Assembly (NCBI GenBank): GCA_029204225.1
Contig: CM055096.1
Location: 65,136,370 to 65,200,369, forward strand
DNA from: Diphasiastrum complanatum
Taxonomy: Eukaryota > Streptophyta > Lycopodiopsida > Lycopodiales > Lycopodiaceae
Direction: 5' to 3'
DNA length: 64,000 bases
Shown in pieces: positions 1 through 10,684 of the stretch (the stretch's first letter is position 1; each line of letters opens with the position of its first letter). The position numbers were made by a program, and so were the translations under genes. The notes under the pieces are model-generated. The model was not told the DNA's origin and did no database searches. It worked only from the letters and a program-made list of their open reading frames with translations.

Positions 1-380
1 GCAATGCAGGCCTAGCATAGGCTTGTATGGTAGACTACATAGCATGGCATAGGCCTCATGTCTACCATGCAAGCATGTTGCAGATTGCCACATAGGCTTG
101 CCATAGGCCTGTGTGGCAAGCCAACCAAACTCTGCCACGTAGGCTTGAGTGGACCTAGAGAGAGAAAGAGGTGGAGCTTGCAAGCTACCACGTGGCAAGC
201 CACGTAGGCCTGCCACATGGAAAACCATCTATGGTTGGTACTTCTCATGTCGTAAGCCACGTAGGACTACCAGAGGCTTGTGTAGCAGGCCAGATAGGCA
301 TGCCATAGATCTAAGATCTGCCAATCTTGTCGTAGGCTGCCACGTGGAAAGCATAAAGAAAAGGAGAGGCTAGATAAGTG
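1..380. repeat. GC-richer patch of degenerate short repeats
   Basis: The first 380 bases are built from imperfect copies of short words such as GGCTTG/CAAGCC, GCCATAGGCCT and CACGTAGG (near 136, 201 and 258), in both orientations. The composition is richer in G and C than the sequence that follows. Open frames exist on both strands but their peptides are low in complexity and match nothing I recognise, so I read this as a repeat and not a gene. Its left end lies outside the window. Confidence 0.45.
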
Positions 381-1556
381 GGCATGGAACATTGCCTCTC
401 TTAAGACTCTTTTTTGGCCTCTTTTATCAAGACTAAGACTAAGGTCTTTTCAAAATGTGATGTTTCAAGGATTTTAGATGAGTTCAACAATTGGAGTTTA
501 TATGTGCTAAGTTTAAAGGAAATGGGTACATACTTAGCATGTGCTTCACTAGTGGCCATAATCATCTCTTTTCTAGGTGCATGTATTCAAAGCTATTGTC
601 AACGGTTGTTGCATTTCAAATTGATTTTCAAAATGATGACCATTCAAGTGAAGTACGAAACACATATGGCATAAGGGACACAAATGACCCTATCTCCGTG
701 ACCCTTTCTTACGGTGCAAATATACAGGATATTATAGATGATTGTTAACATTAACAGACACTATTTAGCCCTGCCTCCCAGAGTCGAGGGGTGTAAGAAT
801 TGTGGCCTCGTCATGTTTATTTCTAAAAAAATTCCTTACTTTAAAAAGCCCACTTTGAACTTTTTTTAATTTACAAAGTGCAATTTTGATGTATAAGTAC
901 TTGAACAATTTTATCTGTTCACGTGATTGCACAGAATCAAGTGGAGTTCCTTCACTTCTTCAAAGGCCCAAGCATATTGTCCCATGATGATGGCTAATAG
1001 CTATAGAACAAAGGAAATCAATTGTGGCAAAAGGTTAAATAGACCAAGATCCAGCTTCAAGTACTATGAGGATAGCAAAAGCTGACCACCCTTAAGTTTG
1101 AAGTTTGGAACAATCAGCATCAAGCATTTAAAATTTCCAACTAAAAATTATATATAGAGTCATAACGGGACACTCAAAGTAAAGTTCCCAACAAAACATG
1201 CGAGAAAGGAATCTATCAAATCCCATCAAAACAACATCTACATAACATTGCAGTTTGTCCAGGCACAAAATATTTTTTTACACTATTTCATCACCAATAG
1301 TTCTTGGAAACTTTTTCAACTAAAAAACATACCAAACTTACTCAAGACCGATTATGGATTTCTTGGTAGACATTTTTAATAAAAAACAACACAATCATAT
1401 ATGTGACCCATATTAAGAGTATGTGTAAGAGAAAGCGATACAAACATAAAACAACCCCAACTACTTTGTGCCCATTCAAAAAGTCGCTCATGAAACGTGT
1501 GCATCTACATAATGGTCCATCAGTATATGGAAAAAATCTCAAGAAACAACTAATCC
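381..1556. other. No recognised gene; AT-rich intergenic or decayed sequence
   Basis: I see no recognisable protein family here. A plus-strand frame at 491-748 (85 codons) reads like a fragment of ordinary protein, but it overlaps another frame of equal length at 414-674 and has no motif I can name. The rest, 760-1556, is AT-rich, has stops in all frames and shows no tandem structure. Confidence 0.4.
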
Positions 1557-2299
1557 TCATTCTGAAACCTCAAGTGCATCATCATCAACAAATATGCATT
1601 TTTTTCGACGCCTTTGAATCGTGACACTGTCGGGGACATCCACATGCATCGCCTCCATCGCCCTAGCCATTGATCCAGCATAGCAGGGCAAATCACTAAG
1701 ACACATCAAAGTCACACTGGATAACAAATCAGATATCCAAATAACACCAACCACATTGAAACACTTACTAGTTTCCAGGAGAACCCAACTCAAATGCCTT
1801 CTCCCCAAACTCAGCTAGCATAACAATGTCATCTCCTGACAGTCCTGATGAAGTCACATATGTCTCCAAAGCTACACAATTTAAAAAATCGACTGGGAGC
1901 ACACTTGTTAGGACAAAACCAATACTTTTGCAACTGCAAATAGAATTCATTTGGCAAGTATCTACACTCCTTTAACCAACCAATACACTCATGGTCACTG
2001 TCCATACCAAAAAGATGAACTCTTGCCTTACGCGCAGCAAGGATTGAAGTGCCTGCACCCACATGAAGATCCAAGGCAACGTCACCTTTGGGGCAAAAAA
2101 CGGAGAGCAAAAACATCATGAAATATTCGCTCTTTTCTACACTACCTCTCATAGCCTTGTTATTTCTTGTATCTTTGGACCACTCTGAGTGTGGTAGATA
2201 GTGCGTCCATGTCCACATCCAACAAGCCAATATCAAATTAATTTGCACGTTCACGATCGACAAATGGTATGGACCCTTTTCTCGAAAGAAGGTATACAT
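1557..2299 (-). pseudogene. Degenerate methyltransferase-like fragment (N4/N6 DNA-methylase type)
   Basis: The minus-strand frame 1829-2299 (156 codons) holds a Rossmann-type S-adenosylmethionine motif, DLHVGAGTS at residues 77-85, followed after 15 residues by GMDSD, the usual acidic end of strand beta-2. The preceding KSEYFMMFLLSVFCPKGDV resembles the segment that leads into motif I of beta-class N4-cytosine/N6-adenine DNA methylases. The frame then breaks: 1768-1950 and 1557-1808 continue in other frames with plausible but unassigned peptides. No catalytic (D/N/S)PP(Y/F/W) motif is visible, so activity is not expected. It ends near a gypsy integrase fragment and may have been carried by a transposon. 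The fold assignment is an inference from one motif. Confidence 0.35.
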
Positions 2300-2351
2300 C
2301 TATTAGATTCATCTGCACGCAACGACAACACCATATCAAATCAACCAACTA

Positions 2352-2582
2352 AGAATATGTCTTGAAGCTGAAGATATTCCAAGGGTTATTCAAGCCTTAC
2401 ATTCCGAAGATGCCGGTGGACATTTCGCCATGAGGAATATTGTTAATAAGATAATAACCGCCAAATATTGGTGGCCTACCATGTTTAAGGATGTTTCTAT
2501 TTATATTCGATCCTGTGATCCATGCTAGAGATCTGGTAAACCAACCAAATCTATGAATTGGCCGTTGATGCCAATTATACCA
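2352..2582 (+). pseudogene. Ty3/gypsy integrase fragment, left half (zinc-binding domain)
   Basis: Reading from 2352, the peptide contains ALHSEDAGGHFAMRN and, further on, KYWWPTMFKD and YIRSCDPC. The two histidines and the CxxC pair form the HHCC zinc-binding domain that opens gypsy integrases. A stop codon (TAG) follows the CDPC. The peptide closely resembles the matching part of the gypsy element at 42741-45830 on the minus strand, so both belong to one family. The frame is cut at 2582 by a copia element and resumes at 9019, past the duplicated target TACCA. No RT or RNase H is attached on the left. Confidence 0.8.
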
Positions 2583-3237
2583 TGTGAAAATTGTCAACAT
2601 TTCCTAGCTAGTTTGAGGCCTAAATTGGCTAAAATTGTAAATAGTTTTGGTTCTGGAGTTTTGCACGTGTGAACCAGGCCACAATGTTTTTATTTACTGT
2701 ATTTTTTCAGTATGATGAAGTGTCAAACTTCATACCCTTCAAAATGAGACCATTTTGATGTATTTTGGTCATATAAGCCATTTTTAGCTATTTTTTCTAT
2801 ATAGGGAATATCTAGGGTCAAGTACCTTCTAGAGAGAGGAGAGAGAGTCATCTTCCTCATCCATAAATAGTAGGGAAGTCGTGGAGAACAGGTTGGAGAA
2901 ACCTTTTGTATGCTTCATTGAGATCAATAGATCATTGTCATTGTTTCTTCCTCCATTGAGAGCATTGTTGTGTGTATTGTCTTCAAGCTATTGTGTATGA
3001 TCTTAGGTGCTTTCCAAAAGTGGTAGGCTGATGTATTATGGACTGTATAATGCTATTTTGGGCCGCACTTGATGTTTATGGAAGTTTCCATTTGTGATAA
3101 ATGCTTTTTGATCAAGTTCTTTGCATTCTAGGTAGCATAGAATGTGTTGCCAATTCCTAGCTTATGTAGTTTGGAGTGCAAGCATTCAAGCCAATGATCT
3201 TGGAGTTTAGATCCACTTAGGATCTGTATTTTTCACA
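2583..3237 (+). repeat. 5' LTR of copia A
   Basis: The LTR begins TGTGAAAATTG and ends TTTTTCACA, so it has TG...CA ends. It contains GCACGTGTG at 2663-2671, one of the CACGTG-type sites shared with other copia LTRs in this window, and a TATA-like CTATATAG near 2798 that could place transcription initiation. The 3' copy at 8359-9013 has the same length. Confidence 0.95.
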
Positions 3238-3249
3238 TGGTATCAGAGC
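3238..3249 (+). other. Primer-binding site of copia A (initiator-Met tRNA type)
   Basis: TGGTATCAGAGC follows the 5' LTR directly. It is the complement of the 3' end of plant initiator methionine tRNA and primes minus-strand DNA synthesis. Confidence 0.95.
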
Positions 3250-4409
3250 TGGTTGGCTTCTATTTACAGTAAGTATTCCATTTTTGGTGATATTTGGATG
3301 TTTGATCAAGTTCTAGCATGATTTTGCATTGCTTTGTTGATCAAATCTTACTAACCTTTGTTTTGTGAGTTGAACTTGTGGATCAAAAGCATATTTCAGG
3401 TCTATTGAAGATCAGAGGCTGAAAAGAAACTATTTTGGATCAGATCATAACACCTAATCATTTGTGATTGTGAGGCTTGTGCATATTCAATACTAACAAT
3501 GTTCTTTTCAATCCTATTGTTGACAATCTCCATTCTTGGATGAACACTCTCCTTAAGTGGATGAAACTTCTCCTTAAGTGGATGACAAATGCTCTTTTGA
3601 GTGAGTTGTAATTCTCCTAAAGGCTGAGCAAAGCTCCCATTTGGATGAAAGATCCCCTTTTTTGGGTGAACATATTGTAAGCTCCATTGTGAAGAGCATA
3701 TTGTAAAGATTGTCATCAATTTTGGCATAATTTTTGGTGTACTTTGTTGAGCATGTAAGTAACTCTCCTTATGTAATTTTATTGGAGCATTTGCTGGAAG
3801 GTGTTAACCATTATGCAAGTGTGTTTTCAGGTTCTTAACAGGTTGAGGAACATTCTCATGTGAAGTGATCTTAGATCTACATCTAAACACCAAGATTTGA
3901 CAAGATAGTGAAGCTAGTCTTGTGATTCACTAAGTGTGCTCATTCATTCACCTCTAAATCTTGTATTTATCACTTGCTGGAGTTTATAAACTTTTAGAAG
4001 TGTGGTTTACATGTGGTTTTACAGGTTGAATCAATATCTTAGTGTGTTGATCATATGTTGATCAAGTTTGTTCATTACTAGGTAATCTTGGCATCCTAGT
4101 TTTGGGTATTTTCTAAGAATGCAAGTAACTCTTCACACCATAACTTGATTTGGTCACTTGCTGGAAAGTTTGAGAGCTTAAGCAAGTGTGTGTTCAGGTT
4201 GGTTTGATTTTGTAATCCATTCTTAGTGTGTGCAAAGTGTTGCATGTGTTTCAATCTTCCTTTCTATGCTTGGAAACCATCTAGGTTCAAGATAGAAGTG
4301 TTTTAGGGTCCTAAATCTTCATAGATCTCTTTATCTATCATTTGTTGAGAGAAAAGTGAGTGCTAAGTGCTTTAGGACAAAACCTAAAAGTTGAAGAAAC
4401 ATTAGAATC
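3250..4409 (+). other. Long untranslated leader of copia A with degenerate internal repeats
   Basis: The leader between PBS and start codon is about 1.16 kb and has no long frame. Three related blocks begin near 3755, 3940 and 4121. Each runs from a GTAAGTAACTCT-like word (clear in the first and third) through CACTTGCTGGA or a variant to a pyrimidine-rich TGTTTTCAGGTT-like end. The blocks look like degenerate tandem repeats of about 185 bp and carry splice-like GTAAGT and TTTTCAG words. Confidence 0.6.
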
Positions 4410-7400
4410 ATGGCTTCCAATGGTGGGATCATGCTAGAGTCTAGTGAAAGGTTGAGTTCATCAAACTACTCTACTTGGAAAGTGAGGATGGAGTCCTTAC
4501 TTGAGTTGAATGAACTCATGGACATAGTTGCAGAAATTGAAGAGAGACCTCTCACACTTCAAGAGCAACAAAGGTTTGATAAGAAGGCCAAAAGGGCTCT
4601 TCATATCATTAAAATGAATGTTACAAATGAACTTCTCAAGGAAGTTGGAAAGTGTCAAAGTGCAAGTGAGGCATGGAATGCCTTAAAGAAGCTCTTTGAA
4701 TCAAAGTCCACATCTAGGGTATTGACCCTAAGGAGACAAATATTTTCTAGTAGGCAAAGAGAGGGTGAAAGTGCTCATGCATTTATCTTGAGAGTTAAGT
4801 CCCTAAGTGATGATTTAGCATGCATTGATGAGAACATAAAAGATGGTGAAATAGTCCAAGTTATGTTGAATGGTTTGCTAAATGAACATGCTAACCTTGT
4901 GCAAAGTTTTGCCATTCAAAGAGTCTTGCCAAGTGTGGTTGACTTGCAAGAAATCTTATTGGCTGAAGAACATAGGTTGCAATCAAAGCTTGATGGTGCA
5001 TCCTTGCAAGGTGGAGGTGAAGAGGCTTTCTTCACAAAAGGCAAATTCAAGGGCAAAGGTAAAGGCAAAGGGAAATGGTCCAAAGGTGGTAACTTTGATC
5101 ATGATGATCACTCTTCCTCTTCCTCTTCTACTAAGAACAATAAGTCAAAGTTCAAGTGCTTTTATTGTGGGATAAAAGGTCATTTTGCAAATGAATGTTA
5201 TAAGAAGAAAAGAGAGCAAGGAGAGAGGCAAGGAAATCTTACAATAGATGAGGAAGAACATAACACATGTGAATCACTTGTTATGACTTCAAGTTTGTTA
5301 GCCAACATAGATGATAATGATCCTTGGTGGATTGATAGTGGAGCCTCATCTCACATGACAAGACATAAGGAATACTTTACATCCTTATTGTCTTATGAGG
5401 GAGAAGGTAACATCATCTACACTGCAAATGATGGTCAATGTGACATCAAAGGCATAGGCACTATTCCTATTTCCCTTTCAACAAATAGGAAAGCAAATCT
5501 TGAAAATGTCTTGTACATTCCTTCAATCACTAAGAATTTGCTTAGTGTAAGTCAAATGATTGACAAAGGACTTGATGTGGAGTTCATTGGAGATGCATGT
5601 TTGATAAGTAAATGTGGATCCTTGATTGCTCAAGGTAGGAGGCATGGTAAACTTTTCAAGCTTGATGCATGTGTGATCTCTAATCATGAAGGATGTATGG
5701 CTAGGGAGCAATTGACAAACCAAGAAGTTTGGCACAAGAGGTTGGGCCATCCCAACTTCAAATCTTTGGAGGTAATGGCAAAGAAAGAGCTTGTTCTTGG
5801 TCTCCCTAAAAGTCTTGTTGCAAACAATAGTGTTTGTGAACATTGTGCCTTGTCCAAATCTCATAGACTTGCTTATTCTAGATCTACTTCTAGATCTAAA
5901 GAAGCTTTTCAACTTGTGCATTCTGATATTCATTCTTCTAGTACAACTAGCAATGGTGGGGAAAAGATGTATGCAACTTTCATTGATGACTTTAGTAGGT
6001 ATACTTGGATCTATCTTCTTAAAAGTAAGGATGAAGTGTTTGCTGCATTTGTCAAGTTCAAGAATGAAATGGAAAACCAATTCAATACAAAGATCAAATG
6101 CTTAAGATCTGATAATGGAGGGGAATACACCTCAAATAGGTTCAAAGACTTTTGTATAGCACATGGGATTAAGAGGGAGATGTCTAGTCCTAGGACTCCA
6201 CAACAGAATGGAGTGGCCGAGAGGAAGAATAGAACCCTTTGTGAATGTGCCAAGGCAATGAGACTACATGCTAATCTTGCTAAGTCTTTTTGGGGGGAAG
6301 CTTTAGCATGTGCTAACTATCTATGTAATAGATGGACAAGTGCTTCCTTGGATGGTAAAACTCCTCATGAGGTTCTTTATGGTAGAAGGCCGAGTGTCAA
6401 GCATTGTAGGATCTTTGGATGTACATGTTTTGTCAATATCACACTTGATGATAGAACTAAAGAAGATCCTTCATCAAAGAAGGGTGTGTTTGTTGGCTAT
6501 AGTGAAGTAAGCAAGGCTTACAAAGTGTACATTCCTTCTACAAAGAAAGTTGTCATAAGTAGGGATGTCATCTTTCATGAAGAGAATGTTTCCAATGTTG
6601 TTGATGTTGATGTTGATGTGCCTACTAATCATCATGATGTGCAAGATGTCTTGGATGAAGATGGAGATGCCACTCCAAAGCAAACTTCAAGGAAGACTCA
6701 AAGGCAAAGGGCTAAGCCATCAAGGCTAACCTATGATGAAAAAGGAAAGCAAGTGGTGGACAACTCTAACTTTGCTTTTCTTACCTCTTTTGATGAACCA
6801 ACTTGTGTAGGTGAAGCAATTCAAAAGAAGGAATGGATCCAAGCCATGGATCATGAGCATCAAGCACTCATCAAAAGCAACACATGGAGGTTGGTAAAGC
6901 TTCCAAAGGACAAGAAGGCAATTGGTTGTAAGTGGATCTTCAAGATCAAGACAAATCAAGATGGATCAATCAACAAGTACAAGGCAAGGTTGGTGGCAAA
7001 GGGGTATGCTCAAGAATATGGTATTGACTATGATGAGACCTTTGCACCCGTGGCAAAGATGGTAACTATTCGAATCCTAATCTCTCTTGCAACTCTTTAT
7101 GATTGGGATATGTGGCAAATGGATGTTACTAATGCCTTCTTGAATGGTGATCTTGAAGAAGATATTTACATGGAGCAACCCGAGGGCTATGTTTCACATG
7201 ATGAGCCTAATCATGTGTGCTATCTCCAAAAGAGTTTGTATGGGCTAAAGCAAGCACCAAGGAGTTGGTATGCTAAGCTCAATTCCTTCTTACTTTCTCA
7301 AAACTTTGTTATGAGTGAGTATGATCATTCTCTCTACTTTAGATTGAATGAAAATGATATCACTTTACTTTTGATCTATGTTGATGACATTATCTTAAGT

Positions 7401-8363
7401 GGTGGTAACAATCTAGATATAGATGAAATCAAGATGGCACTCAAAAGAGAGTTTGAAATTCAAGATCTTGGTAAACTTCATTATATCTTAGGAATAGAGA
7501 TTATTAGAACTTCTAAATCTACATTCATATGTCAAGAAAAGTATGTTAACTCTATTCTAAAAAGGTTTCATATGGAAGATTGTAAAGTTGTTTCTACTCC
7601 TATGGAATCAAATGTAAAGCTAACTACAAGAAGTAATGAAAGATCCTTCAAGGACATTACTCTCTATAGAAAGCTAATAGGATCTCTTATATGGTTAACC
7701 ATCACAAGACCTGATCTAAGCTTTGTGGTTGGTAAACTAAGTCAATTTATGCAAGATCCTAGTGAGGCTCATTGGAAGCTAGGAAAGAGAGTACTTAGAT
7801 ACATCTCGGGATCTAGAGATTTTGGCATCTTGTATGGAGGTACTACACCTAACCTTTGTGGATTTTCAGATTCAGATTTTGCAGGTGATCAAATGGATAG
7901 GAAGTCAACAAGTGCCTTTGCAATCTATCTTGGAGATGGAGTGGTCTCATGGCTATCAAAGAAGCAACCAACTATCTCTCTATCTTCCACCGAAGCCGAG
8001 TACAAGGCATTAACAACATGCACCAAGGAGATTCTTTGGATCAAGAGGATGTTATTGGATCTTCACTTGCTGGAACCAGAGAAGACTCCAATCATACTTT
8101 GTGATAACCTTTCAGCCCAAAGCTTGGCAAGCAATCCTGTTTTTCATGCAAGGAGCAAGCACATTGAGATTGCTCACCATTTTGTGAGAGATCAAGTCAT
8201 TGCCAAAGAGGTGGAGCTTCAACATGTCTCTTCAAAGGAGTGTGTGGCTGATATCTTCACCAAACCATTGGGAAAGGACCTATATTTAATGCATAGATCT
8301 AATCTTGGAATGTGCTCAAAGACTATGTTGAAACTAGCATCCAATGTTGAAGAGGGAGTGTGA
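4410..8363 (+). CDS. Gag-Pol polyprotein of copia A
   Basis: One frame of 1317 codons encodes all copia proteins. Gag occupies roughly residues 1-290, with a zinc knuckle CFYCGIKGHFANEC starting at residue 250 after a basic G/K-rich stretch. Protease carries WWIDSGASSHM with the catalytic aspartate at about 309. The pre-integrase zinc region starts VWHKRLGHPN near 440. Integrase shows the DD35E triad at about D506, D568 and E604. Reverse transcriptase has YVDD at about 990-993. RNase H follows, with SDSDFAGD and SSTEAEY near 1155-1197. The start is the ATG in a fresh AATCATGGCT context, and related elements begin with a similar peptide. The last codons are the polypurine tract, and the stop TGA is supplied by the first bases of the 3' LTR. 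No frameshift separates gag and pol. Confidence 0.95.
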   Translation: MASNGGIMLESSERLSSSNYSTWKVRMESLLELNELMDIVAEIEERPLTLQEQQRFDKKAKRALHIIKMNVTNELLKEVGKCQSASEAWNALKKLFESKSTSRVLTLRRQIFSSRQREGESAHAFILRVKSLSDDLACIDENIKDGEIVQVMLNGLLNEHANLVQSFAIQRVLPSVVDLQEILLAEEHRLQSKLDGASLQGGGEEAFFTKGKFKGKGKGKGKWSKGGNFDHDDHSSSSSSTKNNKSKFKCFYCGIKGHFANECYKKKREQGERQGNLTIDEEEHNTCESLVMTSSLLANIDDNDPWWIDSGASSHMTRHKEYFTSLLSYEGEGNIIYTANDGQCDIKGIGTIPISLSTNRKANLENVLYIPSITKNLLSVSQMIDKGLDVEFIGDACLISKCGSLIAQGRRHGKLFKLDACVISNHEGCMAREQLTNQEVWHKRLGHPNFKSLEVMAKKELVLGLPKSLVANNSVCEHCALSKSHRLAYSRSTSRSKEAFQLVHSDIHSSSTTSNGGEKMYATFIDDFSRYTWIYLLKSKDEVFAAFVKFKNEMENQFNTKIKCLRSDNGGEYTSNRFKDFCIAHGIKREMSSPRTPQQNGVAERKNRTLCECAKAMRLHANLAKSFWGEALACANYLCNRWTSASLDGKTPHEVLYGRRPSVKHCRIFGCTCFVNITLDDRTKEDPSSKKGVFVGYSEVSKAYKVYIPSTKKVVISRDVIFHEENVSNVVDVDVDVPTNHHDVQDVLDEDGDATPKQTSRKTQRQRAKPSRLTYDEKGKQVVDNSNFAFLTSFDEPTCVGEAIQKKEWIQAMDHEHQALIKSNTWRLVKLPKDKKAIGCKWIFKIKTNQDGSINKYKARLVAKGYAQEYGIDYDETFAPVAKMVTIRILISLATLYDWDMWQMDVTNAFLNGDLEEDIYMEQPEGYVSHDEPNHVCYLQKSLYGLKQAPRSWYAKLNSFLLSQNFVMSEYDHSLYFRLNENDITLLLIYVDDIILSGGNNLDIDEIKMALKREFEIQDLGKLHYILGIEIIRTSKSTFICQEKYVNSILKRFHMEDCKVVSTPMESNVKLTTRSNERSFKDITLYRKLIGSLIWLTITRPDLSFVVGKLSQFMQDPSEAHWKLGKRVLRYISGSRDFGILYGGTTPNLCGFSDSDFAGDQMDRKSTSAFAIYLGDGVVSWLSKKQPTISLSSTEAEYKALTTCTKEILWIKRMLLDLHLLEPEKTPIILCDNLSAQSLASNPVFHARSKHIEIAHHFVRDQVIAKEVELQHVSSKECVADIFTKPLGKDLYLMHRSNLGMCSKTMLKLASNVEEGV
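8349..8358 (+). other. Polypurine tract of copia A
   Basis: GAAGAGGGAG lies directly before the 3' LTR and would prime plus-strand synthesis. It is also coding, giving the Glu-Glu-Gly of the C-terminal EEGV. Confidence 0.9.
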
Positions 8364-9013
8364 AAATTGTCAACATTTCCTAGCTAGTTTGAGGCCTAAA
8401 TTGGCTAAAATTGTAAATAGTTTTGGTTCTGGAGTTTTGCACGTGTGAACCAGGCCACAATGTTTTTATTTACTGTATTTTTTCAGTATGATGAAGTGTC
8501 AAACTTCATACCCTTCAAAATGAGACCATTTTGATGTATTTTGGTCATATAAGCCATTTTTAGCTATTTTTCCTATATAGGGAATATCTAGGGTCAAGTA
8601 CCTTCTAGAGAGAGGAGAGAGAGTCATCTTCCTCATCCATAAATAGTAGGGAAGTCGTGGAGAACAGGTTGGAGAAACCTTTTGTATGCTTCATTGAGAT
8701 CAATAGATCATTGTCATTGTTTCTTCCTCCATTGAGAGCATTGTTGTGTGTATTGTCTTCAAGCTATTGTGTATGATCTTAGGTGCTTTCCAAAAGTGGT
8801 AGGCTGATGTATTATGGACTGTATAATGCTATTTTGGGCCGCACTTGATGTTTATGGAAGTTTCCATTTGTGATAAATGCTTTTTGATCAAGTTCTTTGC
8901 ATTCTAGGTAGCATAGAATGTGTTGCCAATTCCTAGCTTATGTAGTTTGGAGTGCAAGCATTCAAGCCAATGATCTTGGAGTTTAGATCCACTTAGGATC
9001 TGTATTTTTCACA
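8359..9013 (+). repeat. 3' LTR of copia A
   Basis: This 655-bp copy matches the 5' LTR with one difference seen by eye. It contains GCACGTGTG at 8439-8447 and ends TTTTTCACA before the target duplication TACCA. Confidence 0.95.
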
Positions 9014-9018
9014 TACCA

Positions 9019-9078
9019 CTTGCTCCATTTGAAAAGTAGGGGATTGATTTTGTGGATCCAATAAAGCCAGTTACAACT
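9019..9078 (+). pseudogene. Ty3/gypsy integrase fragment, right half (start of catalytic core)
   Basis: After the target duplication the interrupted integrase frame resumes as LAPFEK, a stop, then GIDFVDPIKPVTT. This matches the WGIDFVGPIKP of gypsy K and contains the first catalytic aspartate. The similarity is lost after about 9078. The next 250 bp (9079-9325) are AT-rich and hold nothing I recognise. Confidence 0.7.
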
Positions 9079-9325
9079 TCGTTTTTAAGTTTTCTTATAA
9101 ACATTATGGTTTTCAAAAAAAAATTAGCCCAAGCTTATAAAGAAAAATTTTAATAGGCTTTCAAGTTTTTTTTGGTCAAAAACAGTACACTAAAACTTTC
9201 TCTTGCATTTAAATAATTGTGGATTGAGAGTGGTTTGCCGCTGGTTTGTACTACAGGCCTTGGATTGGGCTTTGAGGTGCGCCCTCCTAAGAGAAAGTTT
9301 TGAAGTAAAGCTTGTTAAATAGTTC

Positions 9326-10684
9326 CTATATGTTAAGAGTTAATGCCCTTCCCGTTGAAGGCTGCGTGATGGCACTATTTCGTGGATCTTGTGTTGAATT
9401 GCCTTCAAGTTGCTCTGTTGACGCTAGTCCCCTTTGTAATTCATCACTAAGAATTCTTTGTAGTGATTGCGCCAAGAGACTTGGTAAAATCCGTTGGCCT
9501 TCGTCAGATGCCAATTTCTTGACTTCCTCAGTTACCATTGGCATGATGGATTCTACCATCTCTGTCTTCTGTGATGGTTTTACTTGTTTGCCCAAGGGTA
9601 TCTTTGTGTACTTTGGGACTTTTGCCAGATTGTCCTCTTCGTCACTCGTTTCATAACCCGGTGGCAATAAGATTTCTCTTTTGTAGTACATTCGAGGTGG
9701 AAGGGTTACCCCAGGTGCATGTCGGTCTACATTTTTGTGAATTTTTAATCGGACAATCTCGGCATGGATGATTAATTCCGCATTGTGAACACGAGGGATC
9801 AAATGTTGACGGATCCCCTCGGTGTGGACATTCAGCCCGACGGTATTTTCCTCCACATCCATAGCAGCTAACTGAGTGTAGTATGCCATCACCTCTAAGT
9901 TGATAGGCATACACTGGTAACAGATTCCCCTTAGGATCTTCCACAAAATAGACTGGTAGGCTGTTATGGTCCTCCATTGAATGCGGTGACATGCAAGAGG
10001 ATATAACCAAAACTTCTACCTTGCCACTGTTTGTTGAAAAACTCGTGATTTAGATGGATCAATCTGACATCCATCCTTCTGGTGAGCTCCTTGTTGTCTT
10101 GATTCTACTTCTGACCGTTGAACCGCTGGATCTTGGTGTCGACAAGCCTGTTGCTCTGTATTTTGTCCTTTTAACAAGCACGGATTCTTGATTGGACACC
10201 TGGTACTTGGATGATCTCAAAAGTAGAAGGTACATTCATCCTTTTCAAGAAACTTAATAGAGCGAGCATAAGCTTGTTGATAGCTTGAACTGCAAGGTTC
10301 TTGGTCTTCCGCTGCACTTGATCTGCTTCACCTTGTTGCACTTTGTTGCCTTGCATGGGGTTCCATTCTTGTTGGATCATTGCTCGTTGTCGACCTTTGT
10401 TCCTCTGATTCCCCATCTGGATAGGGAAAATCCTTCTTCTCGAGTGAGATTTCCATCAAGGCAGCATCCTTACAAAGTTGTGCAAGTGACGCATAGGATG
10501 CTAACTCTTCCATACTAGATCTGATCCTTTTGGGCAATCCGGCATAGTATTTTGCCATGATGATCTGTTGGAGAATCGGGGGATCACAATCATTCACTAG
10601 ATGATAGATCTGATAGGTGTAGTCTCGAATTGTTTCAGCAAGGAACTTTTTTAATTTCGATAATCCTACAAGGGTGGTCTCCAT
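9326..10684 (-). pseudogene. Ty3/gypsy gag pseudogene (element N)
   Basis: The minus strand carries three adjoining frames of one decayed gag. The N-terminal piece (10328-10684) contains YHLVNDCDPPILQQIIMAKY and YYAGLPKRIRSSM, a typical gypsy capsid region that ends in a GLP motif. The middle piece (9651-10010) has two zinc-knuckle-like units, CYGCGGKYRRAEC and CSQCGINHPCRDC. The last piece (9326-9946) is a hydrophilic linker with repeated LQR(I/G)L words. The frames overlap and shift, so it is not functional. Upstream in the same orientation lie a repeat-rich leader, a PBS and an LTR. Protease and the rest of pol are missing, so the element ends near 9300. Confidence 0.7.

Larger units (their letters stand above)
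2583..9013 (+). mobile_element. Complete Ty1/copia retrotransposon A
   Basis: This is a full-length element of 6431 bp with two 655-bp LTRs, a primer-binding site, a polypurine tract and one uninterrupted polyprotein frame. It is bounded by the 5-bp target duplication TACCA (2578-2582 and 9014-9018). By eye the LTRs differ at only one position (near 2791 versus 8567), which implies a recent insertion. It lies inside a gypsy integrase fragment in the same orientation. With an intact frame and both LTRs it is a candidate for an active, autonomous copy. Confidence 0.95.

Noticed and set aside
12-373. Overlapping ORFs in the first 380 bases
   Set aside because: They translate a degenerate short-repeat patch; no family resemblance and frames on both strands are equally long.
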